Assembly: GCA_006227085.1 (NCBI GenBank)
Contig: SBFY01000023.1
Coordinates: 1 to 7,151 of the forward strand
DNA length: 7,151 bases
Source: Gammaproteobacteria bacterium
GTDB lineage: Bacteria > Pseudomonadota > Gammaproteobacteria > Pseudomonadales > M0112
Direction of reading: 5' to 3'
Part shown: piece after piece, positions 6,718-7,151 of the stretch
How the letters are laid out: each line of letters starts with the position of its first letter
Numbering within the stretch: the stretch's first letter is position 1
Notes under the pieces: generated by a model
The model's database searches: none
Seen by the model: only the letters and a program-made list of their open reading frames with translations
What the model was told of the DNA's origin: nothing
Made by a program: the position numbers and the translations under genes

Positions 6718-7151
6718 ATGAGTTATTTCGCATTAGGCCTTGGCATCGGCACCCAGAACAGCAAAGGTGATTGGCTGGAAGTGTATTACCCCGCCCCGCT
6801 GCTGAACCCGTCCCCTGACCTGGTACACCAGATCACCGACGAGCTCGATTATGAAGCCGGCCGCGGCAATGTCGAACTGCCCATTTCCGCCTCGCAGGCG
6901 GCAGCAGTTGCCGGCCTGCTGAAACTCGATGGCAGCTTCACTCGCGCCCAGCGCCCGCTGGTGCTGACCATCCTCGCCACCGACGACAACCCCGCCAGCG
7001 TGCCCGAGGCCTACCTCAAGCTGCACCTGCTCTCGCACCGGCTGGTCAAGCCGCATGGCGTGAACCTGTCCGGCATGTTCGGTGTGCTGCCAAACGTGGC
7101 CTGGACCAGCGAAGGCGCGATTGACCTTGCCGAATTGCCGGCACGGCAACT
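6718..7151 (+). CDS. dapD: Tetrahydrodipicolinate N-succinyltransferase, N-terminal part (truncated by window edge)
   Basis: DapD transfers succinyl from succinyl-CoA to tetrahydrodipicolinate, opening the succinylase branch of lysine and meso-DAP synthesis. The first 144 codons are present and the frame continues off the right edge. The sequence (MSYFALGLGIGTQN at the start, then PEAYLKLHLLSHRLVKPHG at 96-114 and LPNVAWTSEGAIDL at 124-137) matches the N-terminal region of the long, roughly 340-residue DapD found in Pseudomonas and relatives. It does not match the roughly 274-residue E. coli type. The left-handed beta-helix acyltransferase domain should follow beyond the window. The ATG has a good Shine-Dalgarno (TAGGA, 6708-6712, then 5 nt). 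It follows the YffB-like gene by 24 nt with no terminator between, so the two are probably co-transcribed. Confidence 0.94.
   Translation, partial: MSYFALGLGIGTQNSKGDWLEVYYPAPLLNPSPDLVHQITDELDYEAGRGNVELPISASQAAAVAGLLKLDGSFTRAQRPLVLTILATDDNPASVPEAYLKLHLLSHRLVKPHGVNLSGMFGVLPNVAWTSEGAIDLAELPARQ

Noticed and set aside
1..7151. A novel defence, mobile or biosynthetic system
   Set aside because: Every gene belongs to a known core family in an arrangement expected for gammaproteobacteria. I see no direct-repeat arrays, transposase, integrase, toxin-antitoxin pair or unexplained large gap.

Overview
This window is ordinary core chromosome from a GC-rich gammaproteobacterium. The gene content, the divergent map / rpsB-tsf arrangement and the long-form DapD most resemble the Pseudomonadales / Oceanospirillales type of organisation. 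That placement rests on remembered family sequences, and I cannot name a genus. I see no mobile element, CRISPR array, tRNA, rRNA or foreign-looking island, and no undescribed gene system.

Left arm, minus strand (1-1481): translation genes. An rpsB promoter with an extended -10 near 1476-1481 drives a leader of roughly 140 nt, then rpsB (ribosomal protein S2), then an intergenic intrinsic terminator (541-570), then tsf (EF-Ts), which runs off the left edge. The leader can fold into a long 5' hairpin plus an H-type pseudoknot whose last strand ends 2 nt before the rpsB Shine-Dalgarno. This is the expected architecture of the S2-autoregulated leader (t44 / rpsB leader) of gammaproteobacteria, and it is the most informative non-coding element here.

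Right arm, plus strand (about 1546-7151): five genes in one direction. map (methionine aminopeptidase) is followed after 2 nt by glnD (bifunctional PII uridylyltransferase / uridylyl-removing enzyme). glnD overlaps dapC (succinyldiaminopimelate aminotransferase) by 4 nt. After 69 nt comes a small ArsC/Spx-fold protein of the YffB type, and after 24 nt dapD (tetrahydrodipicolinate N-succinyltransferase), which runs off the right edge. DapD and DapC catalyse consecutive steps of the succinylase branch of lysine / meso-diaminopimelate synthesis, so the arm joins N-terminal protein processing, nitrogen-status signalling and DAP supply. The packing of map-glnD-dapC suggests one transcript; the 69-nt gap may or may not hold another start site.

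The only substantial gene-free stretch is the 257-nt map/rpsB divergent region (1330-1586), which holds the rpsB promoter and leader and a weaker candidate map promoter.
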